NCBI GenBank assembly: GCA_002049545.1
Contig: LLYT01000024.1
Coordinates: 1-33,062 of the forward strand
Direction: 5' to 3'
Source of the DNA: Deltaproteobacteria bacterium tcs-42
Lineage (GTDB): Bacteria; Desulfobacterota; Desulfuromonadia; Desulfuromonadales; Geopsychrobacteraceae
DNA length: 33,062 nt
Under the pieces are notes generated by a model. That model saw nothing but the letters and a program-made list of their open reading frames with translations, did no database searches and had not been told where the DNA came from. This document shows, piece after piece, positions 1-8,031 of this stretch. Position 1 is the stretch's first letter, and every line of letters starts with the position of its first letter. The position numbers were made by a program, and so were the translations under genes.

Positions 1-185
1 CTTCTCCCGCCCGCCTCACGACGTAGCGAGTTACTTACCTCCGGCAACCCCGTTCGATGGGTGCGACGGGGAGGTGCTACCCGGAGTGATAATCCTGATG
101 TTGGCCTCCTATGTCTCTCACGGTTACACAGGGACGGACTGTCACCGTCACTGAGGGAAACGGGCTGCGAGTCGCCCGTTACAAA
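1..185. other. Noncoding window edge, nature unresolved
   Basis: No convincing reading frame is present. The stretch is GC-rich and structured: an inverted repeat AACGGGC/GCCCGTT lies at 159-180, and a smaller one (GACGG/CCGTC) near 134-147. A GTGCGAC motif at 68-74 resembles the 5' end consensus of bacterial group II introns (GUGYG), but no intron body, domain V or maturase follows, so I do not call an intron. It lies downstream of the minus-strand HAD gene. Confidence 0.3.
159..180 (-). terminator. Hairpin just after the HAD gene stop
   Basis: A perfect 7-bp stem (AACGGGC/GCCCGTT, 8-nt loop) sits 6 bases past the stop codon of the minus-strand HAD gene. On the minus strand it is followed by TTCCCTC, a poor U-tract. 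It could be a weak terminator or a 3' stabilising hairpin. Confidence 0.35.
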
Positions 186-991
186 CTAACAAGATATCTT
201 CTTTGCCTCTAAAATTGCTTCGGCCACTTCTACAAACCCAATCCCGCCAACCTGTTCGGTGATCCAGGTCGGGGGTGCTGTCAGCTGATCCTTAAATTGG
301 GCAACATTGGCGACCCCAACCGAATTCGGAAAATAATCGAACATCGGCATATCATTCGGGGAATCGCCGACAAAAATAACTCGCTCCTTGATTGTGTCCA
401 GATCCTGATCGAATATTTCCTGAAACAGATTTCTGCTCATCCTCAATTTATCGTATCGGCCAAACCACCCGTTCACATGAATCGAGCTGATTTTTGCCAT
501 GGCTCCCCCTTTTCAAATATCGCGACAACCCTGTCAACCTCAGCGTCGGGCAATGGTGGTACATCTTCACAGCAATCGATCGCCAAATCGGTTTCGCGAT
601 AAGCCTGATCGGCAGAGATCTTTGCCCTCGGGACCGTGGTTAAAATTTCAGCCTCCAACTCGATAAGCCGAGCACGGTCTTGTTGACGCTCCACTTCGAG
701 TTTCCAGTAACGCCGAACCATTTTATGTTGCTCAGATTGATAGTGAAAATAGAATGCCCCATTTTCACCGACAATCCCATCGACGGGCCAAATCCGGGCA
801 ATGTGATCACACCAGCCAGCGGGGCGTCCGGTCACAGGGATAATTTTTATTCCGCCACCCCGAAGATTTTCCAGAGCAGCATAGGCAACAGCAGGCACAC
901 GTCCGTTCAGTGTCAACGTATCATCAATATCGACCAGAACAGCTTCAACCAGCGCTAATTTTTCCCCACTCAGTTCTTTTAACGGCCGCAT
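186..991 (-). pseudogene. HAD-IIB-type phosphatase split by a -1 frameshift
   Basis: Two minus-strand frames together make one HAD-superfamily hydrolase. Frame 1 (991 to 473) starts at ATG 991 behind a strong AAGGAGG site. It carries motif I DIDDTLT (Asp21, Asp23), motif II PVTGRP and GENGAFY. Frame 2 (500 to 186) carries KISSIHVNGWFG, the Lys of motif III and motif IV FVGDSPNDMPMF. The joined length of about 267 residues suits the HAD-IIB class (Cof/sugar-phosphatase-like). The frames meet at a run of five G (505-509). One extra G, or a -1 slip on A_AAG_GGG (512-506), would restore ...FEKGGAMAKISS... Either this is a sequencing error or recent mutation, or the product needs programmed frameshifting. 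The substrate cannot be read from the sequence. Confidence 0.8.
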
Positions 992-1118
992 AAATTTCCC
1001 TCCTTTTCCCCGGAGATAATATCGTTAACAAATTATCACCTTATTTCGTATATCATACATTGTCACAAAAGCTTAAGATCAATATCGAAACCGGACCTCG
1101 ATCTTTCAAGGAGATATT

Positions 1119-1580
1119 ATGAATTACTGGCTGATGAAGTCTGAACCGAATGATTTCAGCATTGACGATCTGGAAAACATGCCAAACCAGACTGAACATT
1201 GGGATGGGGTCCGCAATTATCAGGCCCGCAATATGATGCGTGACCAGATGAAGATTGGTGATCAAGTGTTCTTTTACCATTCCAACTGCAAGGTCCCCGG
1301 TATTGTCGGGATTATGGAAGTGGTGCGCGAAGGCTATCCTGATCACACCGCCTTTGACCCGCAGACTAAATATTTTGACCCCAAAAGTGATCCACAAAAA
1401 CCACGCTGGATGATGGTTGATATCAAATATATCCGCCACACCAGCCGAACCATTTCACTGGCAGAGTTAAAAGAGTGTGAACTGTTGGAAAACATGCAAT
1501 TGGTCCGCAAGGGTAATCGACTCTCTATCATGCCGGTGACGGTGCAAGAGTGGAATGCGATACTTCAACTGGAAAAGTAA
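1119..1580 (+). CDS. EVE domain-containing protein
   Basis: This is a 153-residue cytosolic protein beginning MNYWLMKSEPNDFSIDDL, the characteristic start of the EVE family (thymocyte nuclear protein 1-like, formerly DUF55/UPF0310). The motifs WDGVRNYQARN and GDQVFFYHSNC follow and match the fold that binds modified bases. EVE is a PUA-related fold thought to read modified nucleobases in DNA or RNA; the ligand here is unknown. The start is supported by AAGGAG seven bases upstream. It is transcribed divergently from the HAD gene, with no close downstream partner. It covers the full usual length of the family, so it looks intact. Confidence 0.92.
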   Translation: MNYWLMKSEPNDFSIDDLENMPNQTEHWDGVRNYQARNMMRDQMKIGDQVFFYHSNCKVPGIVGIMEVVREGYPDHTAFDPQTKYFDPKSDPQKPRWMMVDIKYIRHTSRTISLAELKECELLENMQLVRKGNRLSIMPVTVQEWNAILQLEK

Positions 1581-1754
1581 GGGATATCACTTCTATTTTT
1601 TTTCGGCCAACTTGCTGAAAATACAGTCAAAGAGCTAGACATCCAGGTGAATCCGAGCCGATGTCGAATGAAACGGTCGTTTGAATCCGTTAGGGTTGAA
1701 TCAAAAGGAGCGGGCAACAGATTTTTCGATTCTCTCAACAACAAGGAGGACGAC

Positions 1755-2123
1755 ATGAAAACAAGATTAACTCTTTTGATGGCAGGACTGATTTTTCTGG
1801 CAACCCCGATGCTGGCAACCGCAGATGGCAGATGTGGTGATGAGCGACAACACCATTATAAAGGCCGGGTCAAACATGGCCGGCACGAACACAGACCCGA
1901 TTATGGCCGCACCGACTATCGGCCTCACCATCGTTATGACCAGAGACGTCACTACCGGGCAAAAAGGCAACTTAAGCGAGAGCTACGTAGAACGCGGCAG
2001 CAACTCCATCGGGTCAAACGGCAAATCAGGCACACTCATCGTCGCCTCCATTACGCCCGCCATCATGTGAAGCCTGTAGTTTTACCTGGACTTCCACACC
2101 TTGTTTTTCACTTTAACTGGTAA
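1755..2123 (+). CDS. Small secreted His/Arg-rich basic protein
   Basis: I chose ATG 1755 because AAGGAGG lies just upstream; a longer frame opens at 1647 but lacks a ribosome site. The 122-residue product has a clear signal peptide (MKTRLTLLMAGLIFLATPMLATA, cleavage likely before DG). The mature part is extremely basic: His, Arg and Tyr dominate, with repeated RxxRxxH patterns from about residue 45 to 105, and it ends in a hydrophobic LPGLPHLVFHF tail. I do not recognise a named family. The composition could fit metal binding or association with an anionic surface, but that is inference. A good terminator follows at 2161. It appears monocistronic. Confidence 0.72.
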   Translation: MKTRLTLLMAGLIFLATPMLATADGRCGDERQHHYKGRVKHGRHEHRPDYGRTDYRPHHRYDQRRHYRAKRQLKRELRRTRQQLHRVKRQIRHTHRRLHYARHHVKPVVLPGLPHLVFHFNW

Positions 2124-2160
2124 GGGATATTCCAGTACTTCTCCATTGAAGTGCTGTTCA

Positions 2161-2196
2161 AAAGGAGCCTTCCGTTTTGGGAAAGGCTCCTTTTAT
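2161..2196 (+). terminator. Rho-independent terminator
   Basis: AAAGGAGCCTT and AAAGGCTCCTTTT form an 11-bp stem around a 10-nt loop, followed by a T-rich tract. It ends the transcript of the His/Arg-rich protein. The rest of 2197-2447 is AT-rich and holds only a small GC hairpin near 2283-2301 and the candidate mrp promoter. Confidence 0.85.
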
Positions 2197-2374
2197 ATAT
2201 CTGCCACCAGACAGAATGGATGAAATTTTTTCCGCGCAACCAATTTTTGAAAAAATATTGCGGGCAGCACACAATGAACGATCCCGCCGCAAGCTGCGGG
2301 GAAATTGATTCCATGCTAAATTAAAATTAATATTTGTTTTTCTGATTTTTACATAGTACATTGCGTCCAACCAT

Positions 2375-2404
2375 TTGAATATTTTTTCCCTCTTAGGGTA
2401 AGAT
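2375..2404 (+). promoter_or_regulatory. Candidate sigma-70 promoter of the Mrp operon
   Basis: TTGAAT (2375-2380), an 18-base spacer and TAAGAT (2399-2404) lie about 45 bases before the first mrp start codon. The upstream DNA is AT-rich. Both hexamers are imperfect, so this is a proposal only. Confidence 0.4.
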
Positions 2405-2447
2405 CTATTCTATCTGATATTCGGTTTCTTCTCTGGAGTTTTGCAGC

Positions 2448-2927
2448 ATGAAGACAAAAGCGGCCACATTTATCATCATGCTGGTTTTCTGGACGATCAT
2501 GTCCGGCATGTTTGACCCGTTCCATTTTTCGCTCGGTATCCTCTGCTGTCTCCTTGTAGCTTTTTACAGCAGCGACCTGCTCTTCCCCGACCAGGGAAAA
2601 CCCTGGTTCAAAGAGCTGATCGGCATGGTCTGCTACCTGCCGTACCTGCTCTGGCAGATTGTCCTGGCCAACCTGCAGGTGACCTATATCGTTCTTCACC
2701 CACGCATGCTGGAAAAGATAGATCCGCACCTGTTCCGCTTCGAGACCAGTTTGAAACGACCGATTTCCAAAGTTGCCATGGCCCAGTCGATCACTCTCAC
2801 CCCTGGAACCATAACAGTTAATATTCACGAAAACCAGATTGCTGTCTACGCCCTAACCAGAGAAGCGGCTGCATCCTTGCCTGGAGAGATGGAGCGTCAG
2901 GTTGCCAAAGCGCTGGAGATCGAATAA
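2448..2927 (+). CDS. mrpE: Mrp/Mbh antiporter subunit MrpE (MbhA-like)
   Basis: This is a 159-residue membrane protein with two to three N-terminal transmembrane helices and a cytosolic C-terminal domain containing SITLTPGTITVNI, the hallmark MrpE/MnhE/PhaE motif. MrpE is needed for function and assembly of multisubunit Na+/H+ antiporters, though it does not itself form the ion channel. GGAG lies upstream of the ATG. It is the first gene of an eleven-gene operon, and its TAA overlaps the next ATG (TAATG). The length is normal for the family. Confidence 0.93.
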   Translation: MKTKAATFIIMLVFWTIMSGMFDPFHFSLGILCCLLVAFYSSDLLFPDQGKPWFKELIGMVCYLPYLLWQIVLANLQVTYIVLHPRMLEKIDPHLFRFETSLKRPISKVAMAQSITLTPGTITVNIHENQIAVYALTREAAASLPGEMERQVAKALEIE

Positions 2928-3274
2928 TGGTTGATAAATTACTCCTTTATGCAGCGGTTCTATTGCTTTTCCTGATGCTGCTCAGCTTGTACCGTGTTAT
3001 CGGCGGACCCAGTGTTCTTGATCGGATACTCGGTGGTAACGCGATCGGCACGAAAACCACCGTGCTCCTGCTGCTGATCGGCATCTTTTACGACAACCTT
3101 GGGATGTTTGTTGATATCGCAATCGCCTACGCGCTACTGAACTTTATCGCAACACTCGGTGCAACCCGCTTCTTTCTGCACCAGCGCGGTTCCAATGAAA
3201 TCCTTGAAGCTGTTCTCGACGAGCGGGCCGAAACCGTCAGCCCGTCCAAGTCATCCAAGGAGAGCGTCTCATGA
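2927..3274 (+). CDS. mrpF: Mrp/Mbh antiporter subunit MrpF (MbhB-like)
   Basis: The 115-residue protein has three predicted membrane helices. It carries the MrpF signature RVIGGPSVLDRILGGNAIGT followed by a YDNLGMFVDIAIAYALLNF helix. MrpF is a small core subunit of the Mrp antiporter membrane arm. The C-terminal tail from about residue 92 is hydrophilic and longer than in many MrpF proteins. The start overlaps the mrpE stop (TAATG), and the stop overlaps the mrpG start (ATGA), which indicates translational coupling. Confidence 0.93.
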   Translation: MVDKLLLYAAVLLLFLMLLSLYRVIGGPSVLDRILGGNAIGTKTTVLLLLIGIFYDNLGMFVDIAIAYALLNFIATLGATRFFLHQRGSNEILEAVLDERAETVSPSKSSKESVS

Positions 3275-3594
3275 GCCTTGTTATTATCCTGTTTCTCCTC
3301 GGCGGAATGTTCGGCCTCACCATCGGAGTTATCGGCATCCTCCGATTCCCCGATTTTTACAGCCGCCTTCACGCCGCCGGAAAATCCGATTCACTTGGAT
3401 CCGTTCTGGTGATTATCGCTGTGGCCCTGTACAACATTCAGGACTTCAACCTGGCCAATGCGCTGGTCAGCATTAAACTTATTCTGATCGCTGTTTTCAT
3501 TTTTGTTGCCAGCCCAACAGCAACTCACGCCATCACTAGAGCCGCGCTCGTCATTGGCGTGCCACACTGGACAAGGGGGGACGCAAAGAAATGA
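3271..3594 (+). CDS. mrpG: Mrp/Mbh antiporter subunit MrpG (MbhC-like)
   Basis: The 107-residue protein has three membrane helices and the family motif LRFPDFYSRLHAAGKSDSLG between helices 1 and 2, which is diagnostic of MrpG/MnhG/PhaG. The C-terminal part SPTATHAITRAA is also conserved in this family. It overlaps the mrpF stop by four bases (ATGA) and its own stop overlaps the following start in the same way. It is a core, non-pumping membrane-arm subunit. Confidence 0.93.
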   Translation: MSLVIILFLLGGMFGLTIGVIGILRFPDFYSRLHAAGKSDSLGSVLVIIAVALYNIQDFNLANALVSIKLILIAVFIFVASPTATHAITRAALVIGVPHWTRGDAKK

Positions 3595-3836
3595 TCTGGA
3601 TTCTCGACCTTCTTATTCTCAGCCTGCTTGTCATCTGTGCCATTGCCGCCATCAACATCAAGGACCTGCTCAGTGCGACAATTATCTTCGGCGTCTACAG
3701 TTTCCTGATGTGCCTGCTCTGGGCTGAGATGGGTGCTGTTGACGTTGCTTTCACCGAGGCGACGGTCGGTGCAGGAATCAGCACGGTCCTGTTTATCGCT
3801 GCCATCCTCCACACTTCACGAAGGAGTAAAGATTGA
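3591..3836 (+). CDS. MbhD-like/DUF4040 subunit (split MrpA tail, part 1)
   Basis: This is an 81-residue protein with three membrane helices and the motif FTEATVGAGISTVLFIAAI, typical of the DUF4040/MbhD segment. In canonical Mrp this segment is fused to the C-terminus of MrpA; in archaeal Mbh complexes it is a separate gene (mbhD). Here it is separate and sits exactly in the Mbh position, after the MrpG-like gene. It overlaps both neighbours by four bases. Confidence 0.85.
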   Translation: MIWILDLLILSLLVICAIAAINIKDLLSATIIFGVYSFLMCLLWAEMGAVDVAFTEATVGAGISTVLFIAAILHTSRRSKD

Positions 3837-4126
3837 AAGCACTTGCTCTCTTCACAACACTTGTGACAGGCGCCGTCCTGCTATACGGAACCATGGATTT
3901 CCCGGCCTTCGGAGACCCTCAGTCCCCGGCATCGACGCATATTTCCGCCTACTTCATTGAAGAAGCGGTCCACGAAACACATGTCCCGAACCTGGTCACC
4001 GCAGTCCTCGGCGATTATCGAGGTTACGACACCATGTTTGAGACCGTCGTTATCTACTGCGCCGGACTGGCCGTGATCAGCGTCCTGCGCCGTAAGAAAT
4101 CGGACAAGGAGGACAGCAGATCATGA
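3833..4126 (+). CDS. MbhE-like subunit (split MrpA tail, part 2)
   Basis: The 97-residue protein has an N-terminal helix and a second helix near residues 70-85, separated by a periplasmic loop. That loop contains the conserved VPNLVTAVLGDYRGYDTMFE segment shared by MbhE and the MrpA extreme C-terminus. It starts at TTG (3833) within the TTGA overlap with the previous gene. AAGGAG (3821-3826) six bases before the TTG supports this start. The unusual start codon may set the subunit ratio. Confidence 0.83.
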   Translation: MKALALFTTLVTGAVLLYGTMDFPAFGDPQSPASTHISAYFIEEAVHETHVPNLVTAVLGDYRGYDTMFETVVIYCAGLAVISVLRRKKSDKEDSRS

Positions 4127-4602
4127 AACTCCTCCAGGAACAGACTCAAAAGCTGAAAATCGGCGAAAGCCTGATCATTCAGACAGCGTCACGCCTGCTG
4201 ATCCCCTTTATTCAACTGTTCGGACTATATGTCATCGTCCACGGTCACTACAGTCCGGGAGGTGGTTTTCAGGGTGGCGTTATTCTCGGCGCATCCTTTG
4301 TTCTGCTCGCTCTGGCCTTCGATCAGAAATTTTCGATGCAGTATATGTCGGAAAAAACCAGCGGCCTGCTCGCAAACACGGGAGCTCTGATCTTTGTCGG
4401 GACAGGAACCCTGTGTGCCATCTTTGGTGGACTGTTCCTCCATTACAGTGCCCTCGACGTCTTGATTCCCCTGGGCCCGATTGAATGGCGCTCCTTTGGT
4501 ATTTTCATCGTCGAGGTCGGTGTCGGACTGGCCGTCATGAGCAACATGGCAATCCTGTTCTGGGTGCTCGGCTCGAACGGTGAAATGGATGAAGGGCTTT
4601 AA
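4123..4602 (+). CDS. mrpB: Mrp/Mbh antiporter subunit MrpB (MbhF-like)
   Basis: The 159-residue protein has four membrane helices and the MrpB/MnhB signature GHYSPGGGFQGGVILGASFVL. The preceding ASRLLIPFIQLFGLYVIVHG helix and the later EVGVGLAVMSNMAILFWVLG helix also match the family. The first 15 residues are hydrophilic and cytosolic. It overlaps the previous gene by ATGA, and mrpC begins two bases after its stop. Confidence 0.93.
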   Translation: MKLLQEQTQKLKIGESLIIQTASRLLIPFIQLFGLYVIVHGHYSPGGGFQGGVILGASFVLLALAFDQKFSMQYMSEKTSGLLANTGALIFVGTGTLCAIFGGLFLHYSALDVLIPLGPIEWRSFGIFIVEVGVGLAVMSNMAILFWVLGSNGEMDEGL

Positions 4603-4604
4603 CG

Positions 4605-4994
4605 ATGGAACAGTTCACGGCTTCAATTATCGCCAAATACAACTACTGGATCTATGTCACCCTGATGATGATCGGTTTCTACGCCATGATCGGCAAACGC
4701 AACCTGGTCAAGAAACTGATCGGTATGAACATCTTTCAGACCGCGATCATCCTGATGTTCGTCTCCTCAGGTGTAAAAATCGGAGCCAAGATTCCGATTC
4801 TCGATAAACACAAGGCACTGGAGCATGGTATCGGGGTGGCCGGGGTTGTCAATCCCCTCCCCCATGTCCTGATGCTGACGGCTATTGTTGTTTCCGTCAG
4901 TGTCACCGGGGTTGCCCTGGCGATACTGTTGCGGATCTATCGTAAATACGGAACCCTAGACGAGGACGAAATCCTGGAGAAACTTGGCAAATGA
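4605..4994 (+). CDS. mrpC: Mrp/Mbh antiporter subunit MrpC (NuoK/MbhG-like)
   Basis: The 129-residue protein has three membrane helices and is homologous to NuoK/NdhE. It shows KYNYWIYVTLMMIGFYAMIG, the NLVKKLIGMNIFQTAIILMF helix, and the late segment VNPLPHVLMLTAIVVSVSVTGVALAILLRIY that is typical of MrpC. It overlaps the following D-type gene by ATGA. It is the small proton/cation pathway subunit next to the large antiporter-like subunits. Confidence 0.93.
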   Translation: MEQFTASIIAKYNYWIYVTLMMIGFYAMIGKRNLVKKLIGMNIFQTAIILMFVSSGVKIGAKIPILDKHKALEHGIGVAGVVNPLPHVLMLTAIVVSVSVTGVALAILLRIYRKYGTLDEDEILEKLGK

Positions 4995-6472
4995 CCGTGC
5001 CTAATCTGCACATATACGTGCTTGCCGCTCCTCTTTTGACAGCTTTTTTTGTCAATTTGTTCGGGCGCAGATCAAATACCGTAATCGCCATTTTGACCAT
5101 TGGCTCGCTGACCTTTTCTTCGCTGGCATCGCTGGTGGTGATGAGCGGGATATTAAAACATGGTCAAATCAATTATGTTGTCGGCAACTGGCAAGCCCCT
5201 TACGGCATAGAACTGGTGGTTGACCACTTATCGGCACTGATGCTGGTTTTGATTTCGGTCGTGGCTCTACTCGCTTCAATGTCTGCCCTTAAATCGGTTT
5301 CCCAGGAGGTCCCCGGGCGCGAACACCAACTGTTTACCCTCTATCTGATTTTGATTGCCGGATTGATGGGTCTGGTTCTGACCGGCGATACCTTCAATTT
5401 GTACGTTATGCTCGAAATCACCTCGATCACCGCTTATGGCTTGATCGCCATGGGTAAGGGACGTGCCCCTCTGGCCAGTTTTAACTACGTCATCATGGGT
5501 TCTGTCGGTGCCTGTTTCTACCTGCTCGGGGTTGGCTACCTGTATCTGATGACCGGTAGTCTCAATATGGCCGATATCTACCAGATTTTGCAGACCATGG
5601 ATGGCGGTGCTGCTGTGGCCACCGCTTTTGCATTTATCCTGATTGGCCTCTGGATCAAGATGGCGTTTTTCCCCCTGCACGGCTGGCTCCCCAATGCCTA
5701 TAGCCTGGCACCAACCGGCGTCGCACTGATTGCGGCGCCATTAATGACCAAGGTGACTATCTACCTGATGGTACGGGTTATGTTTTCGGTCTTTTCTGCC
5801 GAATACAATTTCGTGCAACATCAACTGGCACAAAATATCATCGTCTGGACTGCCGCAGTCGGAATCATCTGCGCCTCTGCCATGGCACTGGCACAACGTG
5901 ATCTCAAGCGGATGCTAAGCTATATTATTGTCGCCGAAGTCGGTTATATGGTCGGCGGTATCTGGCTTGCCAATGAAACGGGAATGACGGGAGCAATCCT
6001 GCACATTGTTAATGATGCCCTGATGACTCTCTGCCTGTTTCTGGCCGTCGCAGCCATCATTTATCGACTCGGCAGTTGCGAATTCGATCAGTTGCAAGGT
6101 ATTTACCGGAAAATGCCGATTACCATGGCTGCTTTTACCGTTGGTGCTTTTTCGATGATCGGAATCCCCCCAACCGCTGGTTTTTTCAGCAAATGGTATT
6201 TGCTTCTGGGTGGCATAGAAGCAGGTCAGTGGGGATACGTTGTCGCGTTACTGTTCAGCTCGTTGGTCAATGCGATCCTCTTTTTCCGGATTATAGAAAT
6301 AGGTTTTTTTCATCGGGATGGCGAACCTCACAGCCACGAAGAAGCTGCCAAAGCACCACTGAGCATGCAGATACCTCTGATGGTCAGCGCGGCAACATTG
6401 ATTATTATTGGTCTGAGTTCCGGCTCTCTCGTAGACGCTATTATCAAGCTGACGATACCGATCGGTTTTTAG
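4991..6472 (+). CDS. mrpD: MrpD-type proton/cation-translocating subunit (NuoN/MbhH-like)
   Basis: The 493-residue protein has about 14 membrane helices and belongs to the proton-conducting transporter family (NuoL/M/N, MrpA/D). Ion-path residues are visible: the helix-5 Glu142 (LYVMLEITS), the helix-7 Lys223 (LWIKMAFFPLHGWLPNA) and the helix-8 Lys254 (LMTKVTIYLMVR). The C-terminal FTVGAFSMIGIPPTAGFFSKW motif is conserved. Position and sequence match MbhH/MrpD. A 72-base gap follows, the largest inside the operon. Confidence 0.92.
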   Translation: MTVPNLHIYVLAAPLLTAFFVNLFGRRSNTVIAILTIGSLTFSSLASLVVMSGILKHGQINYVVGNWQAPYGIELVVDHLSALMLVLISVVALLASMSALKSVSQEVPGREHQLFTLYLILIAGLMGLVLTGDTFNLYVMLEITSITAYGLIAMGKGRAPLASFNYVIMGSVGACFYLLGVGYLYLMTGSLNMADIYQILQTMDGGAAVATAFAFILIGLWIKMAFFPLHGWLPNAYSLAPTGVALIAAPLMTKVTIYLMVRVMFSVFSAEYNFVQHQLAQNIIVWTAAVGIICASAMALAQRDLKRMLSYIIVAEVGYMVGGIWLANETGMTGAILHIVNDALMTLCLFLAVAAIIYRLGSCEFDQLQGIYRKMPITMAAFTVGAFSMIGIPPTAGFFSKWYLLLGGIEAGQWGYVVALLFSSLVNAILFFRIIEIGFFHRDGEPHSHEEAAKAPLSMQIPLMVSAATLIIIGLSSGSLVDAIIKLTIPIGF

Positions 6473-6544
6473 TGTTTTTCTGCTGGCGGTTGAAGATACT
6501 TTTACAGCCGATCAAATGATTTAACAGACAAGGCAAACTCCACT

Positions 6545-8017
6545 ATGAGTTATCAAACATCGATCTGGCCACTGGCGGCTGTATTGATTTCACTCGTCGG
6601 CTCAATCCCGATCATGTTATCGGGTCGCCGTCCAAATGTGCGTGAAAGCTGGACCATACTGATTGCCCTGGGCAAGGTGATTATTGTCGCCTCACTCCTC
6701 CCTGCGGTATTAGCTGGTGGCGGCTTTGAATTTACTATTGCTGAAGTTATTCCCGGCGTTCCTATCGCCTTGCGCGTCGATGCCATGGGGATGTTCTTCG
6801 CCCTGGTAGCCTCCCTCCTCTGGCTGTTAACGTCGATCTATTCGATCGGCTATATGCGCGCCCTCAATGAGCATGCACAAACCCGTTTTTATGCTTCATT
6901 CGCGGTCGCTATTTCGGCAACCCTCGGAGTCGCTTTTGCGGCCAACCTGTTGACCCTCTACCTGTTTTACGAAATTCTATCACTCTCTACCTACCCTCTG
7001 GTCACTCATGAACAGAACGCTGAGGCACGTAAATCGGGGCGCAAGTATTTAACCTATATCCTGGGCACCTCAATCGCTTTAGCGCTGCCGGGGATGTTGA
7101 TCGTCTACTCAATCGCTGGAACCCTCGATTTCAAAGTGGGCGGGATTCTGACTGGAACCGGGGTCGCACCACAAACACTGGCGCTGATTCTGATCCTGTT
7201 CCTGTTCGGTTTTGCCAAAGCGGGGCTCATGCCTTTCCACGGTTGGCTACCGGCAGCAATGGTTGCCCCAACTCCGGTCAGTTCATTCCTGCATGGTGTT
7301 GCCGTGGTTAAAGTCGGGGTTTTTTCGATCCTGCGGATCATCTTCCATATTCTCGGCCCGGAACAACTCGTATTGGCCGATATCGGCTGGATAATCACGA
7401 CGCTAGCCTCGATCACTATTATCGTCGCCTCTTTGATTGCCCTGACCCAGGACAACCTTAAGCGCCGCCTGGCCTATTCAACCATCGGTCAACTCGCTTA
7501 TATGGTTTTAGGTGCCGGCATGTTAACCGCTGCCGGAATGACCGGTGGTCTGCTCCATATTGCCATGCACGCCTTCGGCAAAATCACCCTGTTCTTCTGT
7601 GCCGGCGCCATCGCTGTCGCAGCTGGAAAAAAATATATCAGTCAAATGGATGGGCTGGGGCGCCGCATGCCGCTGACTTATCTGGCGTTTATGTTCGGCT
7701 CCATTAGTATTATCGGCATGCCACCTCTTGGAGGCTTTATCAGCAAGTGGAATCTGGTCCTCGGTGCGGTCAACGGCGATCAACTGATCCTTCTGCTCGT
7801 GCTGCTCGTCAGTTCGCTGCTGAACGCAGCCTATTTCCTGCCAATCGTCTATCGTGGCTTCTTCGCTGAGGCTGCCGACCCTGTTTATGACCAGGGGATT
7901 AAAGAAGCACCCACATTCTGCCTGATTCCATTGTGTGTAACCGCTTGTGCTTCTCTGGCCCTGTTCTTTTACCCCGACGTTTTCCTCAGGCTGGCGCAGC
8001 TGGCTCTGGCCCTTTAA
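6545..8017 (+). CDS. Second MrpD/NuoM-type antiporter-like subunit
   Basis: The 490-residue protein has about 14 membrane helices and the proton-conducting transporter fold. It carries helix-5 Glu143 (YLFYEILSLSTYPLV), helix-7 Lys225 (FAKAGLMPFHGWLPAAM) and helix-8 Lys256 (VVKVGVF), so its ion path looks complete. It also has the closing motif GSISIIGMPPLGGFISKWNL. It is clearly diverged from its upstream paralogue. It could provide a second pumping channel in place of the absent MrpA antiporter domain. No strong ribosome site is visible, so coupling to the upstream genes is weak. Confidence 0.9.
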   Translation: MSYQTSIWPLAAVLISLVGSIPIMLSGRRPNVRESWTILIALGKVIIVASLLPAVLAGGGFEFTIAEVIPGVPIALRVDAMGMFFALVASLLWLLTSIYSIGYMRALNEHAQTRFYASFAVAISATLGVAFAANLLTLYLFYEILSLSTYPLVTHEQNAEARKSGRKYLTYILGTSIALALPGMLIVYSIAGTLDFKVGGILTGTGVAPQTLALILILFLFGFAKAGLMPFHGWLPAAMVAPTPVSSFLHGVAVVKVGVFSILRIIFHILGPEQLVLADIGWIITTLASITIIVASLIALTQDNLKRRLAYSTIGQLAYMVLGAGMLTAAGMTGGLLHIAMHAFGKITLFFCAGAIAVAAGKKYISQMDGLGRRMPLTYLAFMFGSISIIGMPPLGGFISKWNLVLGAVNGDQLILLLVLLVSSLLNAAYFLPIVYRGFFAEAADPVYDQGIKEAPTFCLIPLCVTACASLALFFYPDVFLRLAQLALAL

Positions 8018-8031
8018 GCTGAGGTAGAGAT

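Noticed and set aside
68-185. Group II intron starting at GTGCGAC on the plus strand
   Set aside because: Only the 5' heptamer fits; an intact HAD-family coding region begins at 186 on the other strand, leaving no room for an intron body.
2349-2828. A 159-residue minus-strand frame opposite mrpE
   Set aside because: It mirrors mrpE and has no ribosome site or family motifs.
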